Source: Gnetum montanum (taxonomy: Eukaryota; Streptophyta; Gnetopsida; Gnetales; Gnetaceae). Taken from it: 64,000 nucleotides of DNA. Numbering within the stretch: the first letter of the stretch is position 1; each line of letters opens with the position of its first letter. The DNA is taken from positions 247,877 to 311,876 of the forward strand of contig MNCI01035712.1 in NCBI GenBank assembly GCA_015680685.1. The letters are read 5' to 3'. Both the position numbers and the translations under genes were made by a program. Below, piece by piece: positions 43,954 through 55,759 of the stretch. The notes beneath the pieces were generated by a model. That model saw only the letters and a list, made by a program, of their open reading frames with translations. It was not told the DNA's origin and searched no databases.

Positions 43954-45889
43954 ATTATCCATTGAAATTGAACCCATAACTTGTAGTTTCTAAATTAAGT
44001 ATCTTATCCCTAAGCTAAATCCTCATTATTGACTATAGATATATGATGTATATCATTATCCTAAACATGTGAAAATAGGTTATTATCATTATCTTTGAAG
44101 GTTTTAAATAAAATCAAACTCTAATCTTTAAAATATTTCCCAACAACATTAAGCACAAGACAAAAGAATGGTTGCTAATTATTTGATTTATAATAATCTA
44201 AATTTATAAGATAAAGAAGGATTGAACTCATGTCTTTATGTTTATATGTAATTATTCTAATCCAATAAAACCATCATTGATTACAAAAATAAAGTATCTT
44301 TTTACATGACTAACACTGTAAATACCAAAAGTAATTATAACCTGTTAGTAATACTATTAACTCATAACATAGTAAGTTCATTGAATAATGCATTTTAATT
44401 TTTGCTTACTATGTAAAGATTCTCTTAATTTATCTTAGCTTAACTTCTTAACATCCAAATTTTTATTCAAAAGTATCATTCAAAAGCAAATTTTACTAAT
44501 TGACAATACCTAGGTTTAAGCTTGGGTGCAATTACTTGAAATAAGTTTAGGCTTTTACTCATTTGTCAATACTCTTGAAACCTTTCTTGACAAAATGAGC
44601 ATTGAGCCTCCATGTGATGACCCTAAAAATTTTTTTAATCTAGATTAACTTTCCTAAAATGTTGATTATGCCATAATTACATGTTATTTAGAGCTTTTAA
44701 ACTATATGGAATTTCAATGTTTTTTCCTAACTAGATTAGAGCCAATGTTTACAAAACAAGGTGTAGATTAATAGTTTTGAATATAAAATCTGTTAAAAAA
44801 ACTACACTATCTTAAGCATCTAAATGTTTATTATTCTTGTAGATCAAGAAACATAGAAGGAACAATAAATAAAGTTATGAAGAAAAACAAAATCTAAACA
44901 CTTAAAAATTAATTTTAAATGAAAGCTTAAAATAAATTCAAATTCAAATTTCTTTTACATTGTTGATTACTTAGTTTTTGAAAGAGAAAATTTTGAAGGC
45001 ATCAAAATGAGGTGCTTCTATTAGCATATTATGTTTGATGTGAAAGAATGTGAAGATTATTTAATTTTTACCTAGATTGCATGGTTTTAGACTTGCAACC
45101 TTAAATTGTCAAAAGATAAATTAACCTAATAAATTAGGTTGTCATACCATTAAGTAACCTTGACAAATATATTCCCTAAAGTAAGATTTTTTATTTTTGA
45201 GTTACGAAATCATCCAATCATCCCTATGAAGTGAGTTGTCTTCACCATATTAAGTAGAAGATAAAAAAAATCATCCCAAATAGTGGATCACCTCGATTAA
45301 CCATAAAGAATAGATAGACATATTGTTTTCAAGTTGTGGATCACATTAACATTCTCCTTCATTGTCCCTCTCTTGGATGTTTTTTCATGCCTGGTAAAAG
45401 TTCTTCCTTCTTAGGCATTCCTTTTAGCATCACCTACAATTTTAAAAGGATCAACATTAGTTTTGGTAAATTTTACTTAATAATTAACCCTTTTTAGATC
45501 CCTTAGTTTACATTTAAGTACAAGGTGATGAGAGTGTACTATACTAAAGATGATGAGGAAACTAAAATCATTAAGTTATTCACATTATTTTGATCAATTA
45601 CTATTAGTTACCATAATGTTCAAAAATAGGATGTTAGAAATATTTCAAAGTGGGAATCCCTAGTCCCAATGACTAATGAGTGTAGCTTTGGAAGCACATA
45701 AGTTTTCAAAAATTGAAACCAAAGGTTTGATTTAGAGGATGGCCAAGAATATTAATGGATACAAAAATAAAAAATTAGGAAAAATTAATGAAATGGATGA
45801 GAAGCAGTCCCAAAATCATGCATAAACTTAGAGAAAATGTCATTGATGTTCTAGAATTTGTGAAGGTTAGTTCAAAGCCATGATCAACA
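43954..45889. other. Unassigned AT-rich stretch
   Basis: No coding frame or RNA gene is seen. Two fragments are notable. GGTTTAAGCTTGGGTGCAAT (44513-44532) has an inverted partner at 43023-43042. At 44613 TGTGATGACCCTAAAAAT resembles the LTR start of H (TGTTGAACCCCAAAAATT) and may mark a decayed LTR. The rest may be old element remnants. Confidence 0.4.
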
Positions 45890-47120
45890 AGAGTTATGCA
45901 ATTGGATCCTCCCTAAAGTAGGCTCTTGCCATAATGCCCTTGCCTGACCACTTCTATAGATGTCCATGGGCACCTAAGAAGTTAAATATAGACCATGTCT
46001 TTGTTTCAAACAACACACAATTACCTTGGTTGGGATTTTACACTATACTATACAAAACCATTGGGTTCATTATCACATTTAGTAGTGAGGTGAATAATGG
46101 AATGAGATGGAATTGTAGAGATTAGGATGCAAGTGCTTTACCATGTTTACAATAGGTTATTGTGTGAAATGTGATTAAAATAATTCACATACCTATGTGT
46201 CCAAGTTTTAGGCCAAGTACATACAACTAACAGTGACCTCACATTGATGTATTCCTTCCTATCAATCGTCATGAGTCCACAACCACCACAAAGAACAATC
46301 ATCACTTCAAAAGGAGAAGAAAATAGAAGAATAAAGGAAAGGCCATAGTTAGAGGGGCATCTTTAGGCATGGGTAACATGTCTTTCCAGCTCCATACCCA
46401 ATTCTTATAGTCCATTATTGTGTCTAGGGGGTGTACTATGAATTTCCATTATTTTTTTTGGATTTTACATTTTTATGTTTTTTGTTTTTTTTTTGTTTTT
46501 TTGAATTTTAAATATTTTTGAAATGGGAATCACACCATGCAAAGACATAGCTTCCTTTTTATTTGTTGATGAAGGAGTGATGATACGTTTCAAGAGAAGT
46601 CATAAACAACATGAAAGAAGTTAAAAAGAGAACCCAACAAGTCCCCTTGAGGTCACATCCTTTGCCATTTCCACTTGGTCATTTCCTCTTTCTTGAAGGT
46701 ATAATGATCATCGGTGAATTTTATTTTCATGAAAAAAGAACCAAATTTATTTCATTACAAAGGTCTTTTCATTTAGAGAACTGGAGGGATGGATGAAGTG
46801 GTCTCACTGCTTTACACAATTACTTACCCAATCATCTTGATAGCATAGAATAAAAACCCAACACCTAGCATTGAATTTTGCATCATGACCGGAAATATTA
46901 TTAATAAAAACATAGAATACATTCATAAAACATAAAAAAATGACTCAAGAAAATAAAAAAGTATAAAGAAAAGAAAAATAACAAGAAATGGAAAACATAT
47001 TAAAAATTAAAATTTTTTGGAAGAAATAGAAAAATGATAAAAAATTGTAAAATAAAAAATATGAAAAACACTTATTAGTTCTTGATTTAGGATGGGGCAT
47101 CTCCCCCATGACTAAGTGTA
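45890..47120 (-). other. Element G non-coding post-pol spacer
   Basis: The minus strand begins with GTCATGGGGGAG (near 47107-47118), as in C after pol, then a T-rich stretch (46910-47080), the conserved GGAAAGACATGTTACCCATG (46368-46387), and a block near 45915 ('CTACTTTAGGGAGGATCC'-like) shared with D (27630) and B. No gene. Confidence 0.6.
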
Positions 47121-47480
47121 AAGGTAGGCTAAGAGCCAATAAGTGGATTGGTTAGGTCCATGCATCTTTTAAATGGTTTTGCACTCTTATTTCCAAGCCA
47201 TTGGGTGTCTTATGGTTTAGTGGCTACTACATAGACTTGGTTCTACTCACACATATTTTTTAACTTTATTGTGAGTTGGTATAGGGGTTGTGTTAACACT
47301 TCAAAATTTTGGCCCACAACTTCATCCTTTACTATTATTAGTAATGCATGGATTTTTGTGTTCTCCATAGTCATAGGTTAATCGTTTATGTTTTGTGTTA
47401 GAGTGGTAATGGTTGTTGGCTTTTACATAAGATTAGGAGACATTGTTTCAACAAGGAAGGGTATGACACTAGATTGGCCT
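47121..47480 (-). pseudogene. Element G protease/linker remnant
   Basis: The minus strand carries GTAGTAGCCACTAAACCATAA (about 47205-47225), the coding for VVAT--xTQW-like text that ends the protease region of B and C, with 150 bp around it matching D 29215-29345. Protease active-site text is not visible. The RT to integrase block is absent and the post-pol spacer follows. Confidence 0.5.
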
Positions 47481-49264
47481 TATGCTAGTTTTGATGCATT
47501 AGTAGGTTTATGAGTTTTGTGCTTGCACATGGAAACTATCCTAAAGGAAGGATGTTTTGGAGGTTGTGGTTGAGATCTACTAGCATTATCATTTTTGTGT
47601 ATGTTCATAGCACAAGTGGCATTCTTTCATTGATGTTGTGATGTCAAACCTTTCTGTGTTATTGGTGGTGACATGTGATCAAGGAAAGTATGATAATATT
47701 GAGGATATCATAGAGGATGAGAGGTGTGAGGTGGTGATGCCATGGAAGATGTTGTAGGTTTATGATATTTGGGAGAGTGGTAGTAGTGATTTGAAGTAGA
47801 GGAAGTAGAACTACTTGGGAAAATAGGTTATTAAACATAATATCCATATGGGTCCAGTTGGCAATAAGGGTAGTGATGGTTTGATGATGGTCTTCCCCAC
47901 AAGTTTGGGTTTTGCCACTATGGTTGATAGTAGAGTTGAGGCTGGTAATAAGTCTGACTCAGATAGTATAGTTAAGTGAGGTAATTTCATAGGTATTTTC
48001 CTTTCTATGAACTTGGGATTCAAAGAAAAAGTCCAATACTCATGTAGATGTAACATGACTAGAAAACAGCCCTTTGGATGATCATATAGGCATATGTTAC
48101 ATTCATCATCCTCTTTTGTGAGTAAGTCTATATCCTCTTCTTCTACAGCTATTTTTTCTTTTTGCCGATAAGTGTTTCTAGCTATTTCTTGGTTCTTTTT
48201 CCTATTCTTGTTTTGATCACTTAATTCTTATTGTGTTACTCTCTCCTCTAAGGTTTTCATGTAAGTTGTAACTTTATCATTTATCAACTCCCACATATTA
48301 TCTATCCTTGCTTCAAGCTCATCGATAAACTTTTGTATTGACAAGGTTTGTTGTGAAATCAACTCATTGAAAGCTTCTTATTTTTCCTCATCATATATGT
48401 AAACCATTTTCTTTTGAAGAGTTTTTTTCCAATTATATTTCTCTACATTCTTTCATTTACATAGCTCTCCTTTTTCTTTTGCCATCCACTTGATTAGCCT
48501 TTGTATCTGATGGGCTTTTAGTTTGAATAACCAGCCTTGGGCATAAATCCAAAGGGTCCCTCTCATTGATTATGAAGCCCATATATGATGTGGAAAGGTT
48601 GCTCCTTTTAAGAGAAATCATGGTCGGGACATCTATGTTTTAGAGAATAGTATCTATTCAAGGATTCATGCTTTTCTTGCTTCCATCCTTGTATTTGTTT
48701 TCTTAGGTTGTACCCTCTCACATAGGTTTTGTATTTTTCATTGAAGAGCTCCAACTTTGTGGGCCATTGATGGATGGAATCTAGTTTCAATGATTTATAC
48801 CAACTTTTAGGTTCATTTATTAGTATCCTAGGGAAGAGCTTAAGCTTTTGCCAATTACATTTAATATTTTGCAAGGCATAGGCATCATGGAAGGCTTGTA
48901 AGTGATGTTGTTGATTAGAATTATAATGTTATCCATATCAAGCCATTTAATGTGGTTGTCCCTTTGATGCCTTTAGGGTACCAAACACATCATGGTAATG
49001 ACTTATATTTCTATTCATCTGATTATGATGATCTTGTCTATGCTCATTTTGATGTCTTTGATTTTGTACTTGGGTTTGATTTCTATCTTTATCTTGATCC
49101 CATAGTGGAGTTCTATCTTTATAACTACATCCATCTTCATTAGAATAAGATGTTGAAGAGGAAGAGCAAGATGTGGAATTGGGAAAATCACCATGGCTCT
49201 TATAGTTCTCCCCATGATCCCTTGATTTATCTTTTTTTATGTTTAGAGGAGGTCCTAGGCGTTA
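47481..49264 (-). pseudogene. Element G gag, main part
   Basis: On the minus strand 88 open codons (48608-48874) read NIKCNWQKLKLFPRILINEP, then SWYKSLKLDSIHQWPTKLEL and NEKYKTYVRGYNLRKQIQGW, the capsid core shared with B and C. Further on, at about 48060-48110, C-N-I-C-L-Y-D-H-P-K-G-C is the best-preserved Cys/His motif in the window. The N-terminal end is beyond H at 60907-61103. Stops and frameshifts are fewer than in D. Confidence 0.75.
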
Positions 49265-49269
49265 AGGCC
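49265..49269. repeat. Target-site duplication, left copy, element H
   Basis: AGGCC. The partner at 60902-60906 is AGGGC, one mismatch. Alternative phasing by one base is possible. Confidence 0.5.
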
Positions 49270-50297
49270 TGTTGAACCCCAAAAATTGGTTTAATTTTTA
49301 ATAAGTATTTTTCTTGAATTTATACATTTTAATTAATTCATTCTATATTTCATATAGTTAATTGTTTATTTAATGTTTATTTTATTTCTTTATATTAGTG
49401 GTAAGTATTAGTTTATTATTATTTATTATGATTAGTTAATTGGTGTGGTTTAGTTTATTTTAATTTTAGTTTAATTAGTATGATGTATTATTATACATTA
49501 ATGATATTATAATTACATGTATATATTATATATTCAGAAATATAACTTTACATATGTAAATATTATGTAAATATACATTANTTATATAAACTATATTATA
49601 ATATATTATACATTATTATATTATATATGGAAGTAGCAGTGAATAGGAACCAACGACACTTATAGTGGTACTATTGCACCAAATGCGGTAGCTACGGTAG
49701 GCAACGATGGGTCCAACGCAACACACAAGTGATGGTAGTTGCAGATAGGCATAGAGCATGAGTGGCGTAGGTAAGGTGGATCGGCGTAGTAGTGGTGGCT
49801 TGGGTAGCCCAAGTAACAACAAAATGTGATGCTAGTAGTAGCCACAACAGTGACAATAGGACATAGCAACAATAGATTATGGTACATCAAGGGGTTTTGG
49901 TTGTAGCAAGGGCATGGTTGTAGCAAGAGAAATGGTGATGGTGATGGCAAGTACAATGAATGCAGTAGTAGCAATGATGTAGCTAAGTCAGAATGGGTCT
50001 AGCATAGCATGTAGCAGTAATAGCCAAGATACAATGCATGGCACAAGTTAGATTAGCAATAGGAGTAAGGGTTTCACTGTTACATGTGCGGGCAAGGGTA
50101 ATGATGGCAAATGCATGACGCATAAGAGCACCAACAGAGTGTACATGGTAGTGGTGGTAGCATAGGTTGTAGTAGGTGCAGTGACGGTGGCTATGACAAG
50201 GAATAAAGAGAGCAACACATGGTGCGATTAGGGTAGCAACGATGATGCATGACAATGATAGTAGGACCACGTGATAGTAGGTAGTAGGCCTACAGTA

Positions 50298-50360
50298 GTG
50301 GCAATAGTGGGACTGCATGGCAGTAGTAGCGGCAATAGTGGGATTGCATGGCAGTAGTAG
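50298..50360 (+). repeat. 31-bp minisatellite, two copies, H 5' LTR
   Basis: GGCAATAGTGGGACTGCATG plus 11 more bases repeated twice. The 3' LTR does not have this duplication but has a different array nearby. Confidence 0.7.
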
Positions 50361-50764
50361 CGGCAGGTAGCACTGTCAACATTGGAGTTGCTTTGATGTC
50401 TGCCATCTCCAAATTCATGGCTGCCATCAAAATAATCATTGCAATTGCCTTTGTAAGATGCATAGTTGATGATGCCACTGGCCATGATGATGAGGTGCTC
50501 TGGGATTAATGTGGAAGTTATTGTTGATGTTAACATGGGTTTCTCAAAGTTGTTTCCAATGTTAATGTGGGTTTCTCTAGTGGCCCATTCATAGTAATGG
50601 TCTCATCAACAACATGGATGGTGAACACATGGAGTATCATTAATGCCTCTTTTGCTACTCCAATCCAATCCTATGCCAATCTAAGATATCAAAAATGCTA
50701 AACTTGGGAATTATGCCAATTCGTATGGATTGGTTTATATTCAACTTATTTAACATTTTTGAAG

Positions 50765-50772
50765 TATAAATA
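50765..50772 (+). promoter_or_regulatory. TATA box, element H 5' LTR
   Basis: TATAAATA, conserved at 60300-60307 in the 3' LTR. Confidence 0.55.
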
Positions 50773-51360
50773 AGACTTCAATTTGTAACATGAGGGACAT
50801 TGATTGAACATTTTTTAAGCATTTTGTTTTGTACAACTTGAGTGACATACACTTAAGGTATGCACCATGATTGATACCCAAGCAAATCCACATCAAATTG
50901 AAGCCCAATATTTCCTTGAAAAATTATTATGTAAGGATTCTTTGAGCTTTGTGGTAATTGAAAACCATTAGAGTCCATTGTTGGGCTGTCGAGGTTGCTA
51001 CACTATAGAAATAGCAAGGCAAAATCACAAGATTAGGTGAAGTCTCCCATGTAATTCTCATCATCATCTATGCTTGTAACTTTGACTTTAACTTGATTTA
51101 ATTATAAATTTTTATTCTTGGACTTGTGATTAGAAGTTAGGATAAAGGTTCATAATTTTACTTATGAGTAATAGGCATAAGTGTGGAATTTATTTAGATT
51201 TAATTCTGACCATTTATTATCTTGATGATTCTTTGACTTTTTAAATCATTCTTCCATGGATACGACTTGTGGATCAGTCATAGATGAGGTGACTTCTCTA
51301 CAACAAAAGAAAATAAATTTTAAAGGTATCTACCAACAAATTTTGCTTGGCTCATCAATT

Positions 51361-51377
51361 TGGTGTCGTTGTTAAGG
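51361..51377 (+). other. Primer binding site of element H (tRNA-Asp type)
   Basis: TGGTGTCGTTGTTAAGG begins four bases after the LTR end. It differs from the tRNA-Asp complement at six positions, all C-to-T or G-to-A. Confidence 0.75.
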
Positions 51378-51919
51378 AGGTTGATAGAGTTAATCATCAT
51401 CAAGGGTTTAGTAATCTTTAATTTTTATTGATTTATTTATTCATGAAATTTATTTTTATTTTTCTTTTATTTTTGTAATTTAAGAAATGGTTTCTTTTAC
51501 TTGTTTTTCTTACTTAAAGAAAAATAAAAATAAAAATAAATAAAATCCCAAGAATTATCTCCTCTTATCATACAACTAGCCAAAACCATTAAAAAAGTTG
51601 CAAGTAAAGCCACGATAGTAGGAGTCATTAAATTAGTTTGTAAATTTTTAGGAATGGTAGCCCATGAATGTGCCAATGAAGAGTGTTTGTGTTAAATGAA
51701 ACCAACAAAGCAACCAAGGAAACCTACATGAATTCAACTGTCTAGAAGAACTCTTAGTCTTTATAAACATATGAAATCAAATCAAAACCAAGATTAAAAA
51801 AACCAATACAATCAAGATCTAATTATTCTTTCCCTTAGGTGATATAAAATCCCAATGAGAAAAGAAAACCTAATTTTTCCATAATTGTCAACCCTCTATT
51901 TGACATTCCAACATCAACC

Positions 51920-53500
51920 ATGAGTTTAACTATGGGGGCAGGATCTCAAAATATAAATACTACCTCAACGTCAACTTATGTGACCATAATAGGTGGTATT
52001 ACCTAACCAATAAGCACTTTGAATATACAAACTCCACCAATAGTAACCTCATTACCAAGTCCTCTAGTAACCCCAACAGTAGCTTCAACTTATACTATGG
52101 GATCATCCTCACATCATGTACCTCCTCCATTTTCCTTAGGTCCAATTCCTCTCTCTTTCGGTAGTTTGAGTTCCAATGTCCCAATTAATCATCCATACCC
52201 ATGACAAACCCTTGGAGAATTATTAAATAAGAGAACATAAATTATACCTCAAGGCCCATTAGTTTTCTCACAAGGAAGATATGTAGAGGTTAAAAATATT
52301 CATCTATTCTCTTTTTAAGGGGACAAATGATGAAGATTCAGTGACTCACATAAGAGAATTTGAAACAACATAAGCTATTGTAGCACCTCAAAGTGGGGAT
52401 AGGACTAAAATGATTGCTTTCAAATCAATCCTAAAAGACAAAGTTGATTTTTGGCTACAAACCCTTCAAACACAAATTAGTTCTTGGGATGAGTTTAAAA
52501 ATGCCTCCCTACAAAGATTTCTTTCTAATGATAGGCTATTCTCATTAAGAAAGAAATTAATGAGTTTTATGCAACATGAGGATGAGGATTATGAAAGCAT
52601 CTTTGATATATTTAAAGGGTTATGTTTAAAGAATCCAAACCATGGCTTCCCAGCCCATTAATTAATTCAAATATTTGTAGAAGGTTTGCTACCTTATTGT
52701 AGGCAAAATGTTGACTTTGCATGTGGGGGAAATATTTTAAATGTGACATCGGAAGATAATTGGAGAATTATAGATTCATGAGTAGACCAAAGTAAATGTT
52801 GGTCAAAACCCAACATTATGCAAGTCATGATGCAATAGATAGAACAATTAAATAGAAAATTCGATGAGTTAATACGATTGATTAAAAGACAAGCTCATGG
52901 AAGTCAAAGTAAAGCATGAAACATTTGTGGTAGTTTCCAACATGACCAAACAACCTGCCTAGCCTTATATTATTGTCAAGAGGAAATGCAATAGGCAGCT
53001 AAGGCTTTTTAGCAATTTAAGAGCCAATTAACAACAAAATTTTCTCAATGCCCATTCTACCCACAAAAATATCCTCAAAATAATTTTAGGCCATTTAAGA
53101 GTCCAACTAATGAAAATTTGGATAAACTCACCCAAAGCCTTACTTCCTTTATAGAAGAAAGTAGGCAATTTATGAGTAATACTAGGAGAATATTTTAGGA
53201 TTTAACTAATAACAGATTACCATCCCAACCTGAACCTAATCCTACATTTCAAAGAAAAGAAAAGGAGCAATTACATTCCATTACTATGAGTGGAAAAATA
53301 ATCGAACCTAAACCCCAAAAGTAGGTGAGATTATAAGAGGTAGAAAGACAAGAGGAAACACAACCATAGGTAGTCAATGAGGAAGATCAACCAAGGGAAA
53401 AGAACAACCATTACTCTTTAGACAACCAATTTTACCCTCTTTTCCTAAATGATTATAAGAAGACTTTACAACCAAAGTCCATCTTGAAAAAATGCTTAGT
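51920..53500 (+). pseudogene. Element H gag, decayed
   Basis: A likely start at 51920 (MSLTMGAGSQNINTTSTSTY) leads through one stop into a Pro/Ser/Thr-rich stretch (52019-52204). After a frameshift the capsid core is open at 52410-52661: MIAFKSILKDKVDFWLQTLQ, then WDEFKNASLQRFLSNDRLF and MQHEDEDYESIFDIFKGL. In the same frame a zinc-knuckle equivalent reads (stop)-N-I-C-G-S-F-Q-H-D-Q-T-T-C at 52917-52953; its first Cys codon is now TGA. Unlike B, C and D it lacks the YAH..FTF N-terminal block. Confidence 0.75.
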
Positions 53501-53689
53501 GAATTATACTTGCATATTCCTTTAGAACAAGCAATAAAAGACACACCACTCTATGCAAAATACTTAAGAGAATTATGCACTAAAAAAAGAAAAGAAAAAT
53601 TCCTATACAAGTTTATTTAGTTGATAATATTTCTCAACTTATACAAAGACATGAAATTCCTAAATACCAAGATCCAGGAGTTCCTACCA

Positions 53690-54138
53690 TTCCAATCAAG
53701 ATAAATGGTCAAGAAATTAGGAATTCCCTATAGGATTTAGAAGCTAGTATTAATATTATGCCTCTTGAAATGGCTAGATCACTAGATATAGAAGATATAA
53801 GAAGAGTAAACATGAAAATATCATTGGCTGATGGTTCAAGTGCAAAATCCATAGGAATCATAAAAGACTTAATAATAGAGGTTGAAAAGGGAAAATACCT
53901 AATTGATTTTATTGTCCTAGAAGTGAAATATCTTGATTGTTTCCCCATTATATTAGGTAGACCTTGGTTAGAAATAGTTGATGTGGTAATTAATTGTAGA
54001 TCTAGCCAACATCAACTCTCATTTGCAAATCTCACCTTTACACTAAATATGTATGATAAGATAAAAGCAGATCATTTAAATACAGACTTGAGGGAAGCAA
54101 GAATGCTCTACACTCTACCTACTTCAGCAATGGCATAA
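53690..54138 (+). pseudogene. Element H aspartic protease
   Basis: The active site reads (stop)-DLEASINIMPLEMARSL. The Asp codon is at 53734; the Gly of DLGAS is Glu (GGA-to-GAA type change), and the preceding stop is TAG for Gln. 126 codons are open from 53758: SLADGSSAKSIGIIKDLIIE, FIVLEVKYLDCFPIILGRPW, as in Athila proteases. Inactive by the active-site change. Confidence 0.8.
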
Positions 54139-54369
54139 TATAGAAAAACCTTAGTGTTAAATAATTTTGAGGAAGGACCTCTAGACCCCTCAACTAAGGA
54201 ACAACAATATCTCCTTGACCAAATTCAAAATTTAGGATTAGGAAATATTGGAGAAATAATTCAAGCAACAAATAAAGATTCTTTGGATCTTATAGAATTA
54301 CCTAATATGCTAAAGTATATTTTCTAGACCAAAATAAGCCATTAATAATAAACTCCCTACTTACTAATA

Positions 54370-55750
54370 AGCAAGAAAACAAACTATTATAAATCTTGCA
54401 TCGAAATTCTAAGGCATTTGCATGGAGCTATGAGAACCTTCACCGAGGAATCTCACCCAACATTTGCCAACATCATATTTATCTAGAAGACAATGTCAAA
54501 CCAGTAAGAATTTCCCCAAGATGAATTAATCTAGGATTAAAACAAATAGTTAAGGATGAAATTTCAAAACTTTGGAAAGAAGAAATCATTTATCCAATAG
54601 CAGATAGTGAATGGGTAAGCCCCATTAATGTAGTCCCAAAAAAGGGTGGAAAATGAAGATTAAAGCAAAACACAAAAAATGACCATTTTCCATTAACATA
54701 CATAGATCAGATTCTAGAAAAATTAAAAGGACATGAATACTATTATTTTTTGGATGGATTTAGTGGTTATAATCAAGTAGCTATTGCACTTAAAGACCAA
54801 CATAAAACAACCTTTACATGTCCTTATGGAACTTTCGCTTATAGATGAATGCCTTTTGGCCTTTGTAATGCACCAGCCACTTTCCAAAGAGCCATGATCT
54901 CAATATTTTTGGATATGTTAGAAGATTATGTTGAAGTCTTTATGGATGAATTTTTAGTCTATGGGGATACTAATGATGAAAGCATACAACATCTTGAACA
55001 TGTCTTAGATAGATGTATATATAAGAATTTAAAATGAAGTTGGGAAAAGAGTCACTTAATAATTACAAGTGGTGTAGTATTAGGACATGTCATTTCTAAA
55101 GAAGGGATAAGAATGGATGATGAGAAAATAAGAGTCATAGCTCGACTTCCAGCTTCAACCAATTTAAATTCTTTTCAATCCTTTCCAAGACATGTTGAAT
55201 ATTATAGAAGATTTATCAAAGATTTCTCAAAAATTGTTAAACCATTATATATGCTCTTAGAAAAGGATGTTTCATTTGTTTAGACCAATGATTTTCATGA
55301 AGCATTTTTGTAAGTAAAGAAAAAAGTAACCGTAGCCCCTGTATTAAATGCACCTAATTGGGATTATCCATTCGATTTAATGTGTGATGCTAGTGACATA
55401 GCAATAGGGGTAGTTTTGGGATAATACATTGATAATAAACCAAGAGTGATTTATTATGTGTCCAAAAGTCTAGACCAAACCCAAGTAAATTATACAACCA
55501 CAGAAAAAGAACTATTAGCCATTGTATATGATCTAGATAAATTTAGACATTATTTAATTGGATATAAAACTAGAGTATATACTGATCATTCAGCCATTAA
55601 ATTCTTAGCTACCAAAAAAGTAAAAAATGCAAGAATAATGAGATGGTCCTTATTACTCCAAGAATTTGACTTAGTTATTCTAGATAAAAGAGGTAGGAAA
55701 AATGTAGTAGCAGATTATCTTTCTAGGCTAGAAACTCTTGATGAGAACTA
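54370..55750 (+). pseudogene. Element H reverse transcriptase and RNase H
   Basis: GISPNICQHHIYLEDNVKPV, LKQIVKDEISKLWKEEIIYP, SEWVSPINVVPKKGGK, then a deletion of roughly ten codons where the VDYRKLN-type motif belongs, NDHFPLTYIDQILEKLKGHE, FLDGFSGYNQVAIALKDQHK, MPFGLCNAPATFQRAM and EVFMDEFLVYG (54933-54962), again with Glu for the second catalytic Asp. RNase H follows: LMCDASDIAIGVVLG, then 101 open codons (55446-55751) with TTTEKELLAIVYDLDKFRHY, VYTDHSAIKF and NVVADYLSRL, keeping the acidic residues. Wording is Athila-like. Confidence 0.85.
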
Positions 55751-55759
55751 AACACAAGG

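Larger units (their letters stand above)
49270..51357 (+). repeat. Element H 5' LTR
   Basis: Starts TGTTGAACCCC and ends GGCTCATCA. The first 350 bp are extremely AT-rich with one N at 49581. A GC-richer, CAG/GTA-rich stretch follows at 49630-50500, then the TATA box at 50765. The minus-strand ORFs over 49630-50500 are low-complexity readings, not genes. It matches 59108-60901. Confidence 0.85.

Noticed and set aside
49616-50536. Several overlapping minus-strand ORFs of 60-110 codons, rich in Cys, His, Leu and Tyr
   Set aside because: They lie in the H 5' LTR, recur in the 3' LTR, overlap one another in different frames and are low-complexity translations of CAG/GTA-rich repeats.
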